The notes below the pieces were generated by a model that made no database searches, was not told the origin of the DNA, and saw nothing but the letters and a program-made list of their open reading frames with translations. Position numbers and translations under genes: made by a program. Positions 34,231-44,623 of a DNA stretch of 46,495 nucleotides are shown one piece after another (position 1 is the first letter of the stretch; each line of letters starts with the position of its first letter). Source of the stretch: Parabacteroides sp. PFB2-10. GTDB lineage: Bacteria > Bacteroidota > Bacteroidia > Bacteroidales > Tannerellaceae. Location of the stretch: assembly GCF_029893085.1 (NCBI RefSeq), contig NZ_JARXWI010000021.1, forward strand, positions 1 through 46,495, given 5' to 3'.

Positions 34231-35724
34231 ATGAATAGGAAGTTTTTATATAAGGTATTAGCAATAGGCATTTTCCTGGCAGGAATTTCATTCGAAGGGA
34301 AAAGCCAGTTAATGCTAACGATTGATGAGGCATTGAACCTGGCAGAGCAACAGAATCCGTCACTGCGTGATTCACGCATGGAGCTGGAACGATATCAGCA
34401 AAACCTGATTGCACAACGAGCTTCGTTGAAGTCTCGCTTTTCATTGAATCTCAATCCTGTCAACTATCAAAGAAACCGTCAGTTCGAAACACGCCTTTCC
34501 CAATGGTATACCAATGAATCGTTTTCAACGGGAGGAACTTTTCAGGTCGATCAACCGATCCTGTTGACTGACGGGGTGATTTCATTAGTAAACAGCTTTG
34601 AGTGGAGAGACAGCAAATCGACTAACACAGAAGGGTTGGAAACAAGCAACCGTGCCTTCCAGAATTACCTGTACCTGCAACTCTCTCAACCCATTTTCAC
34701 CTATAATACCCGGAAGATGGCATTAAAGGAGATTGAGTTGTCGTATGAAAATGCGCATATCAATTACGCATTGGAAAGATTGAGAGCAGAATTGAGCATC
34801 ACGCGTCAGTTTTATAGTGTTTATTCGGCTCAAAGCAACCTGGAAATAAGTCGCGACGAGCTTGAGAATGCACAACAGAGTTATGATCACATAAAGAATA
34901 AGGTGGAAGCGGATCTCTCTGCCCGTGATGAGTTGTTTCAGGCTGATTTGAATCTGGCAACAGCCAAGTCAAATGTGGAATCCCAAATCACTACATTGGA
35001 AAACGAAAGGGATCAGTTGAAAAAGATCTTAGGAGTTCCTCTGCATGAAAATGTGATTGTGGTAACGGAAGTTACCATACACCCTGTCGATATTAACCTG
35101 GATCAGGCCATCCAGAACGGACTCGCCTCGCGCCTGGAATTGCGCCAGCGGGAAATGGAATCCGAAAGACTGGATTTTGATATGATACGCACAAAGGCTG
35201 ATAATGAATTCAAAGGAGACATTCGTCTGTCTATTGGTTTGACGGGAGACAATCCGGCGTTCAAAAACATTTACGATAATCCGACGCAAAGCCCACGGGT
35301 ATCTGTTTCGTTTTCAGTTCCCATCTTTGACTGGGGAGAGAAAAAGGCACGCATAAAGGCACAAAAGATTGCCCAGCAGATACATCAATATCAAACACAG
35401 GATCAAGAGATCGACATTGAACTGGAGATCCGTCAGGCCTGGCGCCAGCTCGAGAACTACCGCACACAGATCGGTATTGCCGAGCAGAATGTGGAAAATG
35501 CGCAACTGACCTATGACCTGAACCTCACTCGCTACCGGGAAGGAGACATTACCGGTATGGAGATGAATCAGTTCCAGACACAGTTGTCGAACAAAAAGAT
35601 CTCCTATACGCAGGCCTTGATCAACTACAAGGTACAACTGCTCAATATGAAGATTCTCTCGTTGTATGATTTTGAGAAACGTTCGCCGATAGTTCCTTTG
35701 AATGATTTAAATGAAAATAAATAG
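34231..35724 (+). CDS. TolC-family outer-membrane efflux protein
   Basis: A 497-residue outer-membrane channel subunit; three copies should form the exit duct of the pump. A signal peptide covers about 1-26 (LAIGIFLAGISFEGKSQ). The mature protein starts with LMLTIDEALNLAEQQNPSL, the usual first helix of the family, and has two internal repeats of long amphipathic coiled-coil helices (for example ISRDELENAQQSYDHIKNKV near 210 and IGIAEQNVENAQLTYDLNLT near 415). The motif PRVSVSFSVPIFDWG near 355 is a typical strand-entry block. It is the third gene of the operon and lies 5 bp before the adaptor gene. Length is normal for the family. Confidence 0.94.
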   Translation: MNRKFLYKVLAIGIFLAGISFEGKSQLMLTIDEALNLAEQQNPSLRDSRMELERYQQNLIAQRASLKSRFSLNLNPVNYQRNRQFETRLSQWYTNESFSTGGTFQVDQPILLTDGVISLVNSFEWRDSKSTNTEGLETSNRAFQNYLYLQLSQPIFTYNTRKMALKEIELSYENAHINYALERLRAELSITRQFYSVYSAQSNLEISRDELENAQQSYDHIKNKVEADLSARDELFQADLNLATAKSNVESQITTLENERDQLKKILGVPLHENVIVVTEVTIHPVDINLDQAIQNGLASRLELRQREMESERLDFDMIRTKADNEFKGDIRLSIGLTGDNPAFKNIYDNPTQSPRVSVSFSVPIFDWGEKKARIKAQKIAQQIHQYQTQDQEIDIELEIRQAWRQLENYRTQIGIAEQNVENAQLTYDLNLTRYREGDITGMEMNQFQTQLSNKKISYTQALINYKVQLLNMKILSLYDFEKRSPIVPLNDLNENK

Positions 35725-35729
35725 AAGCC

Positions 35730-36794
35730 ATGAAATATAACAAACAAACCATTGCAGCTTTTTCCCTGACGCTTCTGATGCTGACGACAGGATGTGGTAA
35801 TCAACAGCAAAGTTCACAAAACGATATAGCGACGCCTGTATCGGTTACCGAATTGAAGAAAGGTTCTATCAGTAAGTTGATCAATACCAGCGGAACCGCT
35901 CAGCCCACCTATGGGGTTGAATTGACTTCGGAAATGAGCGGAGCTTACCAGCTTATGAATAATCCACGCACCGGACGCCCTCTTAAGTTGGGGGATCGGG
36001 TGGTGAAAGGGCAGACTATTATTCGCCTGGTTGATCAAGAATATGAAAATGGCATTGCGCTCGACTCGAAAGAATTAAGCTTGGAAATTGCCGAACAGGA
36101 ACAGAGTAAACAAAAAGCCTTGTATGAAAAAGGAGGCGTAACGCTGAGTGAAATGCGTAATACGGAGGTTCGGGTGACCAATGCACGCTATGATGTGGAA
36201 AATGGAAAATTGAGTCTTGCCAAGATGGAAGTCAAAGCTCCTTTTGACGGAGTTATTGTGAACCTGCCACATTATACACTTAACGTAAAAGTAGCACAGG
36301 GGCAACCAATGGTGGGCATTATGGCCTACGATCAAATGTACCTGGATATCAATCTACCAGAAAGCGCTATCAGCTATGTGCAGCCCAATCAACCGGTTCA
36401 CATCACCCATTACACACTTCCGGAAGATACCTTAAAAGGAGTGATTAGCGAACTTTCTCCGGCCATCAGTACCGAAACGCGTACCTTCAAAGGAAAGCTA
36501 TTAATTGATAATAAAGATCTTCTGTTGCGTCCGGGTATGTTTGTAAAAGCAGATATTGTAGTTGACAAAGCGGATGCTTCGATTATCATACCGAAAGAGG
36601 TGATACAAAGCAACCGTCGCCGCAAATATGTCTACATTGTGGAAAGAAATACCGCCATTCTGCGGAATATAACAACAGGGCTGGAAGACGAAAACTATGT
36701 AGAGGTGCTTGAGGGATTGAAGGAAAATGACAACCTGGTCATCCGTGGCTATGAAACATTGAGAGAAAACAGTAAAGTGAAAGTACAACGATAA
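35730..36794 (+). CDS. RND efflux adaptor (membrane-fusion) lipoprotein
   Basis: A 354-residue periplasmic adaptor with lipobox C22 (LMLTTGCGNQQ). The order is standard: first barrel strands (VSVTELKKGSISKLINTSGT), a lipoyl half (LKLGDRVVKGQTIIRL), an unusually short helical hairpin (about 110-160), the second lipoyl half (LSLAKMEVKAPFDGVIVNL), the beta-barrel, and the membrane-proximal domain (IIIPKEVIQSNRRRKYVYIV). It should join the RND trimer to the TolC-type channel. Only one adaptor is present for two RND genes, as in MdtABC-type heteromeric pumps. It is 30 bp before the first RND gene. Confidence 0.93.
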   Translation: MKYNKQTIAAFSLTLLMLTTGCGNQQQSSQNDIATPVSVTELKKGSISKLINTSGTAQPTYGVELTSEMSGAYQLMNNPRTGRPLKLGDRVVKGQTIIRLVDQEYENGIALDSKELSLEIAEQEQSKQKALYEKGGVTLSEMRNTEVRVTNARYDVENGKLSLAKMEVKAPFDGVIVNLPHYTLNVKVAQGQPMVGIMAYDQMYLDINLPESAISYVQPNQPVHITHYTLPEDTLKGVISELSPAISTETRTFKGKLLIDNKDLLLRPGMFVKADIVVDKADASIIIPKEVIQSNRRRKYVYIVERNTAILRNITTGLEDENYVEVLEGLKENDNLVIRGYETLRENSKVKVQR

Positions 36795-36824
36795 GGACAT
36801 AGCCTTACCGAACAAGAAGCTGAT

Positions 36825-39800
36825 ATGAGAAACATTGTCAAATTTGCAGTCAACAATCCGGTGACGATCACAATGGTCGTATTGGCCGTATTACTGCTCG
36901 GTAAGATCTCTTACGACCAGTTGAGCGTTGACCTGCTGCCCGACCTGAATAACCCGCGTCTCTTTATCGAGATAAAAGCGGGAGAAAGGCCTCCGGAAGA
37001 GATAGAAAAGCAATTTGTGCGCAACATAGAATCGATGGCTATCCGGCAGAGTGATGTTACGGAGGTATCGTCGGTAATCAAAGCGGGGTCGGCACAGATC
37101 ACGGTTGAGTATGCCTGGTCGAAAGATATGGACGAGGCATTCCTGGATCTACAAAAGGCCATGAGCTCGTTTGCGCAAAACAGAGAGATCGAAGAACTGA
37201 AGATCACACAACACGATCCGAATCAATCGCCTGTTATTCTGATAGGCATGTCGCATCAGAGCATTACCGATATGGCGGAGCTTCGGAAAGTAGCCGAAAG
37301 CTATATCCGCAATGAATTGATTCGTTTGGAAGGAGTGGCTGAAGTTTCCTTGTCGGGACAGGAGATCAATACCCTGACGATCGAAACCGATCCGTATCGC
37401 TTAGCGGCTTTCAACCTGACGATTGACGATATTGCCTCACGCATTGAGACCAATAATCAAAGCATTTCCGGAGGACGTGTAAGCGAACTGGGATTACAAT
37501 ACTTAGTGAAAAGCGCCAGTTTGTTTACTTCTGAAACAGACTTTGAGAACCTAATCGTAGGATATCGCCCCATCACGGCACAGCAAAACGCTACTGCTAC
37601 AACAGGAAATGTAGAAAATGCCCCCATCTATCTGCGGGAGGTAGCCAGTGTACGTTTCTTGAATGCCCGTCCGGAGAATATTGTCCGTATCAACGGCGAA
37701 CGAAGCATTGGTCTTTCTATCTATAAAGAGATGCGCTTTAATACGGTTCGCGTTGTCGATCAGGTGAATAAACAGCTGGCTGTAATCGAGCATGCCTTGC
37801 CGGGATATCAATTCCGTGTAATCACCAATCAGGGAACCTTTATCAAAAAAGCCATTGATGAAGTGAAAGAGAGCGCAATTCTCGGCGTTATTCTGGCTGT
37901 CATCGTGCTTTTTATTTTCTTACGCCGTGTAGGAACTACGCTTATTGTCAGTGTGGCTATCCCCATCTCTATTGTAGCTACGTTCAACCTAATGTTCTTC
38001 AATGGGCTTACGCTCAATATCATGACACTGGGAGGATTGGCCTTAGGAGCCGGTATGTTGATTGACAACGCCATCGTTGTCATCGAAAGTATATTCCGAA
38101 ACCAGGAAAAAGGATCCGACATCAAAGAGGCCGCCATTACCGGAACGTCGGAAGTGGCCGGTGCTGTCATTGCGTCTACATTGACCACCGTCGTGGTGTT
38201 CCTGCCGATTGTCTATCTGCATGGAGCAACCGGTGAGCTGTTTAAAGACCAGGCATGGACTGTTTCTTTCTCTTTATTGTCCTCTTTGGTGGTGGCCATT
38301 ATGGTGATCCCGATGCTTTACTTCTGGACGGCTCGTCGCAAAATGGAAACAGTGCAGGAGGTAAAAGCCATTGGCATGAAATGGTATTCACCCTTATTGC
38401 GTAATCTGTTGCATCACCGTTGGCTGGTAGTCGGCATTGCAGCTTTGATTATCGTAGGTACTGGCTTACTATTGCCTTTTATCGGTACGGAATTTATGCC
38501 GCGTGCGGAGAGTAAAGCGTTTACCATCGATATAAAAATGCCCGAAGGCACCCAATTGGAGCGCACTTCATCGGCTGTAGCCAATCTGGAAGAACTGTTG
38601 CAAACCATCACAGAAGATCCGGGCTTAACCCTTTATAGTCATATCGGAACGGGAAGTGGTTCGGAGAATGCCGTATTCGAAGGCGAAAACACCGCCATGA
38701 TGAAAGTGATACTTTCGCCTGAATGCAAACTTTCTCCCGAAACAGTCATTGCCCATTTCATACAAACGGCGGAGAATCCCGATATAGAGCTTACGATCGG
38801 TCAAGACGAGAACTCACTCAGTTCGCTACTTGGAAGTGAAGGTGCTCCTATCGTGGTAGAAGTGAAAGGGGAAGAACTGGATGAAATAGCAGATATCACC
38901 GAAGAGGTAAAAGAGCGTATGCTTCGCGTGGACGGTCTTTACAATGTAATGTCTTCCGTTGAGGACGGTGCTCCGGAAATCACTATTTCTATCGATCGCA
39001 CAATAGCGGGGATCAATAACCTGAGTGTATCGACTGTGATCGAACAGATTCGCCAGCAACTCAGTGGCCGGGAAGCCGGACAAATGGAATACCACGGAGA
39101 GATGCGCGACATTGTTATCAAATTGCCGGATATAGGGCTACGTGAATTGAATGCTCTTATAATCAAAAGCGGCGACAAGGAGTTTCGTTTGCAGGAGATT
39201 GCCACCCTGGAACAGACACAGGCTCCCAAAGAGATATTCCGTCGCAACCAGCATCGCATCAGTAAAGTGACAGCGAATATGGAGAGTGCTTACTCCTTAG
39301 ATAAGATGGCGCAAAACATCAGAAGCAACTTAAGCGATATAGAGCTGCCGCTGAATTATACCGTGACCGTGACCGGTGAGGAAGAAAAGCGCCAGGAGTC
39401 TATGCGAAGTCTGATGTTTGCTCTAATCCTGTCGGTTATCCTGGTGTATATGGTACTGGCCTCTCAGTTCGAGTCTCTGCTCCATCCGTTCACCATTCTG
39501 TTGACCATTCCCCTGGCTGTTGTAGGGGCTATCCTGTTGTTCTTCTTTACCGGAACAACAATCAACATGATGGGCTTTATCGGTATTGTGATGTTAGTAG
39601 GTATAGCGGTTAATAATTCCATTATCCTTGTCGACCGTATCAACCAATTGAAGCTGGCGGGTATGGAACTAACAGATGCCATTGTGGAAGCCGGACAACA
39701 ACGTATACGCCCTATTATCATGACCAGCTTGACCACTATCCTGGCATTGCTTCCGATGACGTTTAGCTTTGGCGACGGTGGTTCGCTGCGTACGCCGATG

Positions 39801-39920
39801 GCTATCGCTGTGGTGGGTGGTTTGATCACTTCTACCCTGATGAGTTTGATGGTTATACCTTGCGTATATTATCTGTTGGAGAAGATGAAAAGAAGCTTAC
39901 TTAAGAAAGACAAAATATGA
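36825..39920 (+). CDS. RND efflux pump subunit (AcrB/MdtB-like), first of a pair
   Basis: A 1031-residue inner-membrane pump with the 12-segment, two-large-loop layout of the AcrB/ACR_tran family and normal length. The N terminus (NPVTITMVVLAVLLLGKISY; DLLPDLNNPRLFIEI) is typical. The fourth membrane segment has D414-N415 in GMLIDNAIVVIES where AcrB has two aspartates; one aspartate is kept. Late segments carry MGFIGIVMLVGIAVNNSII and RIRPIIMTSLTTILALLPM. It overlaps the second RND gene by 4 bp (ATGA), so the two should be made together and may form a mixed trimer like MdtB/MdtC. Substrate unknown; the general family suggests amphiphiles, drugs or envelope lipids. Confidence 0.94.
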   Translation: MRNIVKFAVNNPVTITMVVLAVLLLGKISYDQLSVDLLPDLNNPRLFIEIKAGERPPEEIEKQFVRNIESMAIRQSDVTEVSSVIKAGSAQITVEYAWSKDMDEAFLDLQKAMSSFAQNREIEELKITQHDPNQSPVILIGMSHQSITDMAELRKVAESYIRNELIRLEGVAEVSLSGQEINTLTIETDPYRLAAFNLTIDDIASRIETNNQSISGGRVSELGLQYLVKSASLFTSETDFENLIVGYRPITAQQNATATTGNVENAPIYLREVASVRFLNARPENIVRINGERSIGLSIYKEMRFNTVRVVDQVNKQLAVIEHALPGYQFRVITNQGTFIKKAIDEVKESAILGVILAVIVLFIFLRRVGTTLIVSVAIPISIVATFNLMFFNGLTLNIMTLGGLALGAGMLIDNAIVVIESIFRNQEKGSDIKEAAITGTSEVAGAVIASTLTTVVVFLPIVYLHGATGELFKDQAWTVSFSLLSSLVVAIMVIPMLYFWTARRKMETVQEVKAIGMKWYSPLLRNLLHHRWLVVGIAALIIVGTGLLLPFIGTEFMPRAESKAFTIDIKMPEGTQLERTSSAVANLEELLQTITEDPGLTLYSHIGTGSGSENAVFEGENTAMMKVILSPECKLSPETVIAHFIQTAENPDIELTIGQDENSLSSLLGSEGAPIVVEVKGEELDEIADITEEVKERMLRVDGLYNVMSSVEDGAPEITISIDRTIAGINNLSVSTVIEQIRQQLSGREAGQMEYHGEMRDIVIKLPDIGLRELNALIIKSGDKEFRLQEIATLEQTQAPKEIFRRNQHRISKVTANMESAYSLDKMAQNIRSNLSDIELPLNYTVTVTGEEEKRQESMRSLMFALILSVILVYMVLASQFESLLHPFTILLTIPLAVVGAILLFFFTGTTINMMGFIGIVMLVGIAVNNSIILVDRINQLKLAGMELTDAIVEAGQQRIRPIIMTSLTTILALLPMTFSFGDGGSLRTPMAIAVVGGLITSTLMSLMVIPCVYYLLEKMKRSLLKKDKI

Positions 39921-42900
39921 ATTTTGTACTACATAGAAGGATAACTATTTGTATGTTGTTCATCGCACTTACTCTGTTGGGGTATGTGTCGTATAAACAA
40001 TTACCTGTTGAGCTGTTGCCCAATGCCGAATTACCCATGTTGTTTGTGCAGGTCTCTTCTCAACAGGATAATGATCCTTCGTATGTTGAATCGGAAATAA
40101 TTATCCCATTAGAGGGAGCGATCAGTTCCATCGGTGGTGTAGAAAAAATCGAATCAACGGTCGACAGCCGTCAGTCTCATATTCAAGTTGATTTCAAAAA
40201 GAATATCAACTTCAAGATGACCTCTCTTCGCCTGGAAGAAAAGATCAATGAAGTAGCTGCTGGTTTCCCGGATGGAATCAATGTGTCGGTGCAGAAGGTC
40301 GATATGCAACAGTTGGCCAACAACTTTATGGTGCTCCAGGTGCGTGGCTCGGGAGGAACCGACCGTGTACGCAATGTGGTCGACAACGAAGTGCTTCCCC
40401 GCCTGGAAAACATCGATGGGGTAGCGGCTGTGAATGTCTATGGAGGACGTGAGCGGGCGATTGAGATACAATTGGATCCCGATGCCTGTAAGGCATTGAA
40501 CCTTACCCCTTCGCAAATCAGCAACCTACTGTCGCAGAATACACGCGAAAAGGAATTCGTAGGGTATGTAAACGAGCCTTACGGCAAGTTCTTTGTGCAT
40601 ATCAATTCGCTCTACACCCATGTGTCGGAGCTCGAGAACATCGTCGTGGCTCCCGGTCCCATTCTATTGAAAGATATTGCTACCATTTTCTTTGACCTCA
40701 AAGAAGAAACGACCTACAGCCGCGTCAACGGGAAAGAAGCCGTATCGGTGTCGTTGACCAACGATTCACAAACAAACCTTATTGAACTCTCGCACCGCAC
40801 GCTTGAGGTGATTGAACAGTTGAATGAAGAGCTGATTCCTTGGGATGTCGAGGTGGTCGTGCAAGAGAATACGGCAGAGATCATGGAGAACAATATCGAT
40901 CAGATTATTGAACTGGCTCTTGTCGGTGGATTGCTTGCCGTTCTTATTCTCTGGATTTTCCTAAAAAACCTGCGTTTGGTATTCTTTATTGCCCTGTCCA
41001 TTCCTATCTCCGTCTATACAGCATTCAACTTTTTCTATGCTTTTGGAATCAGTATCAATAGTTTGACACTGGTAGGTATGGCGTTGGCTGTCGGTATGCT
41101 ACTCGACAACAGTGTCGTTGTTCTGGAAAATATTTACCGGCTCTCGGGAGCCGGTGTGCCACCCGACCGTGCCGTCACGCAAGGGACTAAAGAGGTGTGG
41201 CGTTCGATCCTGGCGGCAACGCTTACGACAGTGACCGTCTTTCTGCCTTTTGTCTTCTCAGAGAATTTCCTGATTAAGATGATCGGCCACCATATCGGGG
41301 TGTCTATCATATCCACACTGACCATTTCTCTTTTCGTTGCTTTGCTGTTTATCCCGATGGCCACCTACGTCATCCTCAAACGAAAGAAAGGAAAAAGTGT
41401 TTTCTATGAAAAGGTATCAATCAGCCAACGGGCAGTTCAGATCTATCTCGTATTTCTGAAAACCTGCATGCGCAACCCCGGGGTTACCGTTTTGGGAGCC
41501 ATCGTTGTGCTTTTCGTGACCCTGATCCTTTCGATCACACTCAATATTCAGCAAATGCGCGATGTCGACTCCGACCGCTTCAGTATTTATGTCACCATGC
41601 AGACAGGGAGCACACTCGAAACAACCGACCTGGCTGTTAGAGTCATGGAAGATCGCCTGAGCGATCTGCCCGAGAAAGAAGAATTGGTTTGTCGCATACA
41701 GGAAAAAGAGGCCGTACTCACCCTTATCCTGAAGGAAGACTATCAAAAGATAGGAAAACGGAAAATTGCTGACATCAAAGCCGATGTGCAACGCCTGCTC
41801 AATAACATCAGTGGAGCAGAGGTGTCTGTTTCCGAAGCATCCGGTGGAGGCGGAGGCGGTGGCGGTTCTGCCATGGGAGGCATGGATAGCTTCATGCGTC
41901 TGTTAGGTATTGGCGACAACCGGGAACGTATTGTTATTAAAGGTTCCGATTTTGATATGATGCAATTGGTAGCAGAAGATATTCGCTACTATATCAACGA
42001 ACAGGATTTCATCCGTAGTTCCCGTGTATCTTATAATCGTCGTCAACCGGAGGTACTCCTTAATTTCGATCCGATCTTGCTTACCTCTTATGATATTTCC
42101 CGGGCGAATATTTCTTCCGGCTTGACACAGCTCAACTCGGACTTCTCTTCCGGAAGTACATTCAAAGTAGGCGACGAGAGCTATGATATTATTATCCGTA
42201 ACACGATTCCTCCCGAAGAGGAAGAGGAGGAAGAAACTCGTCGTAGTAAAACCGTAGACGATCTGCGAGCCATTCAGGTGCAAAGCAGTTCCGGCGGACT
42301 GCATAAAGTAGAGGATATCGCCACCATTAAATACGGGCAGGGACGCTCTCAGATTATGCGTGTCAACCAAGACAAGCAGATCGAGGTATTCTATAGTTTC
42401 TCGCGCGATGTGGAATCGTCCAAATCGCTGTTGGAAGGATACCGGGCTGATATCGACCAACTGATTGCCGATTACAACCTTCCTTCGGGCGTGGCCGTAG
42501 AGGTGTTCCATGAAGAGGATGAATTTGCCGACTTCAAATTCCTCATCTTTGCCGCCTTTATCCTGATCTTTATGATCCTGGCCTCGGTATTCGAATCGCT
42601 GAGTACCCCTTTCGTACTCCTGTTTGCCATTCCATTGGCCGCCATCGGTTCGTTATTGGCACTGTTATTGACCAACAATAGCCTGTTGAATGCCAATACC
42701 CTGACCGGGTTCCTTATCCTATTAGGGGTGGTAGTCAACAATAGTATCATCCTCATCGATTATACCAATATCCTGCGCAAACGCGGATTCCGTCGCAGCC
42801 GCGCTCTGATGACGGCCGGACTCTCGCGTATCCGCCCGATTCTGATCACTTCTATCACGACGATTGTGGCTATGATGCCGCTCGCCATGGGTGACTCCGA

Positions 42901-44623
42901 GTATGCCGGAGCGATAGGGGCACCTTTTGCCATTACGGTGATCGGCGGGTTAGCCTTCTCAGCACTGCTCACACTGGTCTTGGTGCCGACCGCTTATATG
43001 GGCATGGAAAACACCCTGCAATGGTATCGTACGCTCTCGAAGAAGATCTGGCTCACGCATCTGCTCTTGTTCCTGTCCGGTGTCTTCTGTATCTATTTCT
43101 ACGCCGAAGGAATGTTATGGCAGATCATCTATCTGGTAGCCCTTATTATCGCCATCCCGGGTATGACCTATTTTGCGCAAAACAGCTTGCGCCGGGCACA
43201 AGCCAAAGTGATCGATCCCAATGCGGAGATTGAAATTACCATCCGCAACCTGGTGAAGATATACGACTGGCCGGGACGTTTCTCCCGTCAATGGAAAAGC
43301 GGGCTGGCGATACGCAAACGCTTAGGTTTGAGCAATGAATACCATTCGCTGAAAGACTTCATTCCTGCCCTATGGCAGTATGCTTTGTTCGGATTCGGTA
43401 TTTACTTCACCTATTTCTTTATCGAGAGCCGCCTATGGCTATTCCTCTTGTCGTTTGCCATCTATTTTGCCGCCATGAACCTCTGGCGCAAGATCCGTCA
43501 ATACCTATTCTTCCGTTTCCCTGACAGCCGTCTGGTGAAGGAGGTAAACCGGATCATATTCTGGAGCATACCTCCACTCGTTCTGTTCGGTATGTTCCAA
43601 AAGATGGATAGCCCGAATCTGGTTATTGCAATCGGAGCGCTTTGGGCTATTGGCATTGCAATCTATGTAACTTCACACTATCTGTACGATAACAACATCA
43701 ATATCGAACGAGTGAAAGGCCGCTTTGCCGGTATGAAACGTTCCTGGTTCCGCCTGGTGAAAAGCATTCCATTGATCGGCAAACAGCGCAAGCCATTCAA
43801 GGCATTGCGTGGTGTCTCCTTTACGATCAAGACAGGCATGTTTGGTCTGTTGGGACCAAATGGTGCCGGGAAGTCCACCCTGATGCGTATCGTTTGCGGT
43901 ATCTTGGAACAGAGCTACGGTAGCATCTGGATCAACGGGCTCGACACGCGCGTCTATCGTGAGGAATTGCAAAGTCTGATTGGCTTCCTCCCGCAGGAGT
44001 TCGGCACCTACGAGAATATGTCGTCCTGGGAGTTCCTCGATTATCAGGCTATCCTGAAAGGGCTTACCGACAATGATCTGCGCCGTGAACGCATCGAATA
44101 TGTTCTGAAAGCCGTTCATATGTACGACCGCAAAGACGACAAGATCGGTTCTTTCTCCGGCGGGATGAAACAACGTATCGGTATTGCCCTGATTCTATTG
44201 CATCTACCACGCATTCTGATTGTGGACGAACCGACTGCCGGGCTCGACCCGCGCGAACGTATCCGCTTCCGCAACCTCTTGGTAGAGTTGAGCAAAGAGC
44301 GTATTGTGATCTTCTCAACCCATATCATCGAAGACATATCAAGCTCCTGTAACCAGGTAGTGGTCATCAACAAGGGTGATCTGAAATACTTTGGTGATCC
44401 GGCCGATATGGTGGGTATGGCAGAAGGAAAAATCTGGAAATTCCCTATTGGAAAAGAGGATTTCGAAACGAAATTAGATCCATCGTTAATCATCCATCAT
44501 ATGCAGGACGATGATATCATTCAGGTACGCTATCTCTCCGATGAGCAACCATTCGACAACGCTGTATTGGTAGAGCCGAACCTGGAGGATGCCTATTTGT
44601 GCCTATTAAAAATGAAGAAATAA
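39917..44623 (+). CDS. RND pump fused to an ABC ATPase, with a membrane insert inside the ABC domain
   Basis: A 1568-residue fusion with no stop or frameshift. Residues 1 to about 1035 are a full RND pump; D397 in GMLLDNSVVVLEN is the transmembrane aspartate. A Gly8 run (643-650) and a Glu7 run (767-773) lie in the second periplasmic half. From about 1040 two membrane segments lead to ITIRNLVKIYDWPGRF, which looks like the first strand of an ABC domain. About 150 residues with four membrane segments follow. The ABC domain then continues: FKALRGVSFTIKTG, Walker A GPNGAGKST (1313-1321), signature FSGGM (1413-1417), Walker B D1437-E1438 in LIVDEPTAGLDP, and switch histidine in FSTHIIED. All ATPase motifs are intact. 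It should pair with the upstream RND subunit and the downstream ABC-2 permease. Confidence 0.9.
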   Translation: MNFVLHRRITICMLFIALTLLGYVSYKQLPVELLPNAELPMLFVQVSSQQDNDPSYVESEIIIPLEGAISSIGGVEKIESTVDSRQSHIQVDFKKNINFKMTSLRLEEKINEVAAGFPDGINVSVQKVDMQQLANNFMVLQVRGSGGTDRVRNVVDNEVLPRLENIDGVAAVNVYGGRERAIEIQLDPDACKALNLTPSQISNLLSQNTREKEFVGYVNEPYGKFFVHINSLYTHVSELENIVVAPGPILLKDIATIFFDLKEETTYSRVNGKEAVSVSLTNDSQTNLIELSHRTLEVIEQLNEELIPWDVEVVVQENTAEIMENNIDQIIELALVGGLLAVLILWIFLKNLRLVFFIALSIPISVYTAFNFFYAFGISINSLTLVGMALAVGMLLDNSVVVLENIYRLSGAGVPPDRAVTQGTKEVWRSILAATLTTVTVFLPFVFSENFLIKMIGHHIGVSIISTLTISLFVALLFIPMATYVILKRKKGKSVFYEKVSISQRAVQIYLVFLKTCMRNPGVTVLGAIVVLFVTLILSITLNIQQMRDVDSDRFSIYVTMQTGSTLETTDLAVRVMEDRLSDLPEKEELVCRIQEKEAVLTLILKEDYQKIGKRKIADIKADVQRLLNNISGAEVSVSEASGGGGGGGGSAMGGMDSFMRLLGIGDNRERIVIKGSDFDMMQLVAEDIRYYINEQDFIRSSRVSYNRRQPEVLLNFDPILLTSYDISRANISSGLTQLNSDFSSGSTFKVGDESYDIIIRNTIPPEEEEEEETRRSKTVDDLRAIQVQSSSGGLHKVEDIATIKYGQGRSQIMRVNQDKQIEVFYSFSRDVESSKSLLEGYRADIDQLIADYNLPSGVAVEVFHEEDEFADFKFLIFAAFILIFMILASVFESLSTPFVLLFAIPLAAIGSLLALLLTNNSLLNANTLTGFLILLGVVVNNSIILIDYTNILRKRGFRRSRALMTAGLSRIRPILITSITTIVAMMPLAMGDSEYAGAIGAPFAITVIGGLAFSALLTLVLVPTAYMGMENTLQWYRTLSKKIWLTHLLLFLSGVFCIYFYAEGMLWQIIYLVALIIAIPGMTYFAQNSLRRAQAKVIDPNAEIEITIRNLVKIYDWPGRFSRQWKSGLAIRKRLGLSNEYHSLKDFIPALWQYALFGFGIYFTYFFIESRLWLFLLSFAIYFAAMNLWRKIRQYLFFRFPDSRLVKEVNRIIFWSIPPLVLFGMFQKMDSPNLVIAIGALWAIGIAIYVTSHYLYDNNINIERVKGRFAGMKRSWFRLVKSIPLIGKQRKPFKALRGVSFTIKTGMFGLLGPNGAGKSTLMRIVCGILEQSYGSIWINGLDTRVYREELQSLIGFLPQEFGTYENMSSWEFLDYQAILKGLTDNDLRRERIEYVLKAVHMYDRKDDKIGSFSGGMKQRIGIALILLHLPRILIVDEPTAGLDPRERIRFRNLLVELSKERIVIFSTHIIEDISSSCNQVVVINKGDLKYFGDPADMVGMAEGKIWKFPIGKEDFETKLDPSLIIHHMQDDDIIQVRYLSDEQPFDNAVLVEPNLEDAYLCLLKMKK

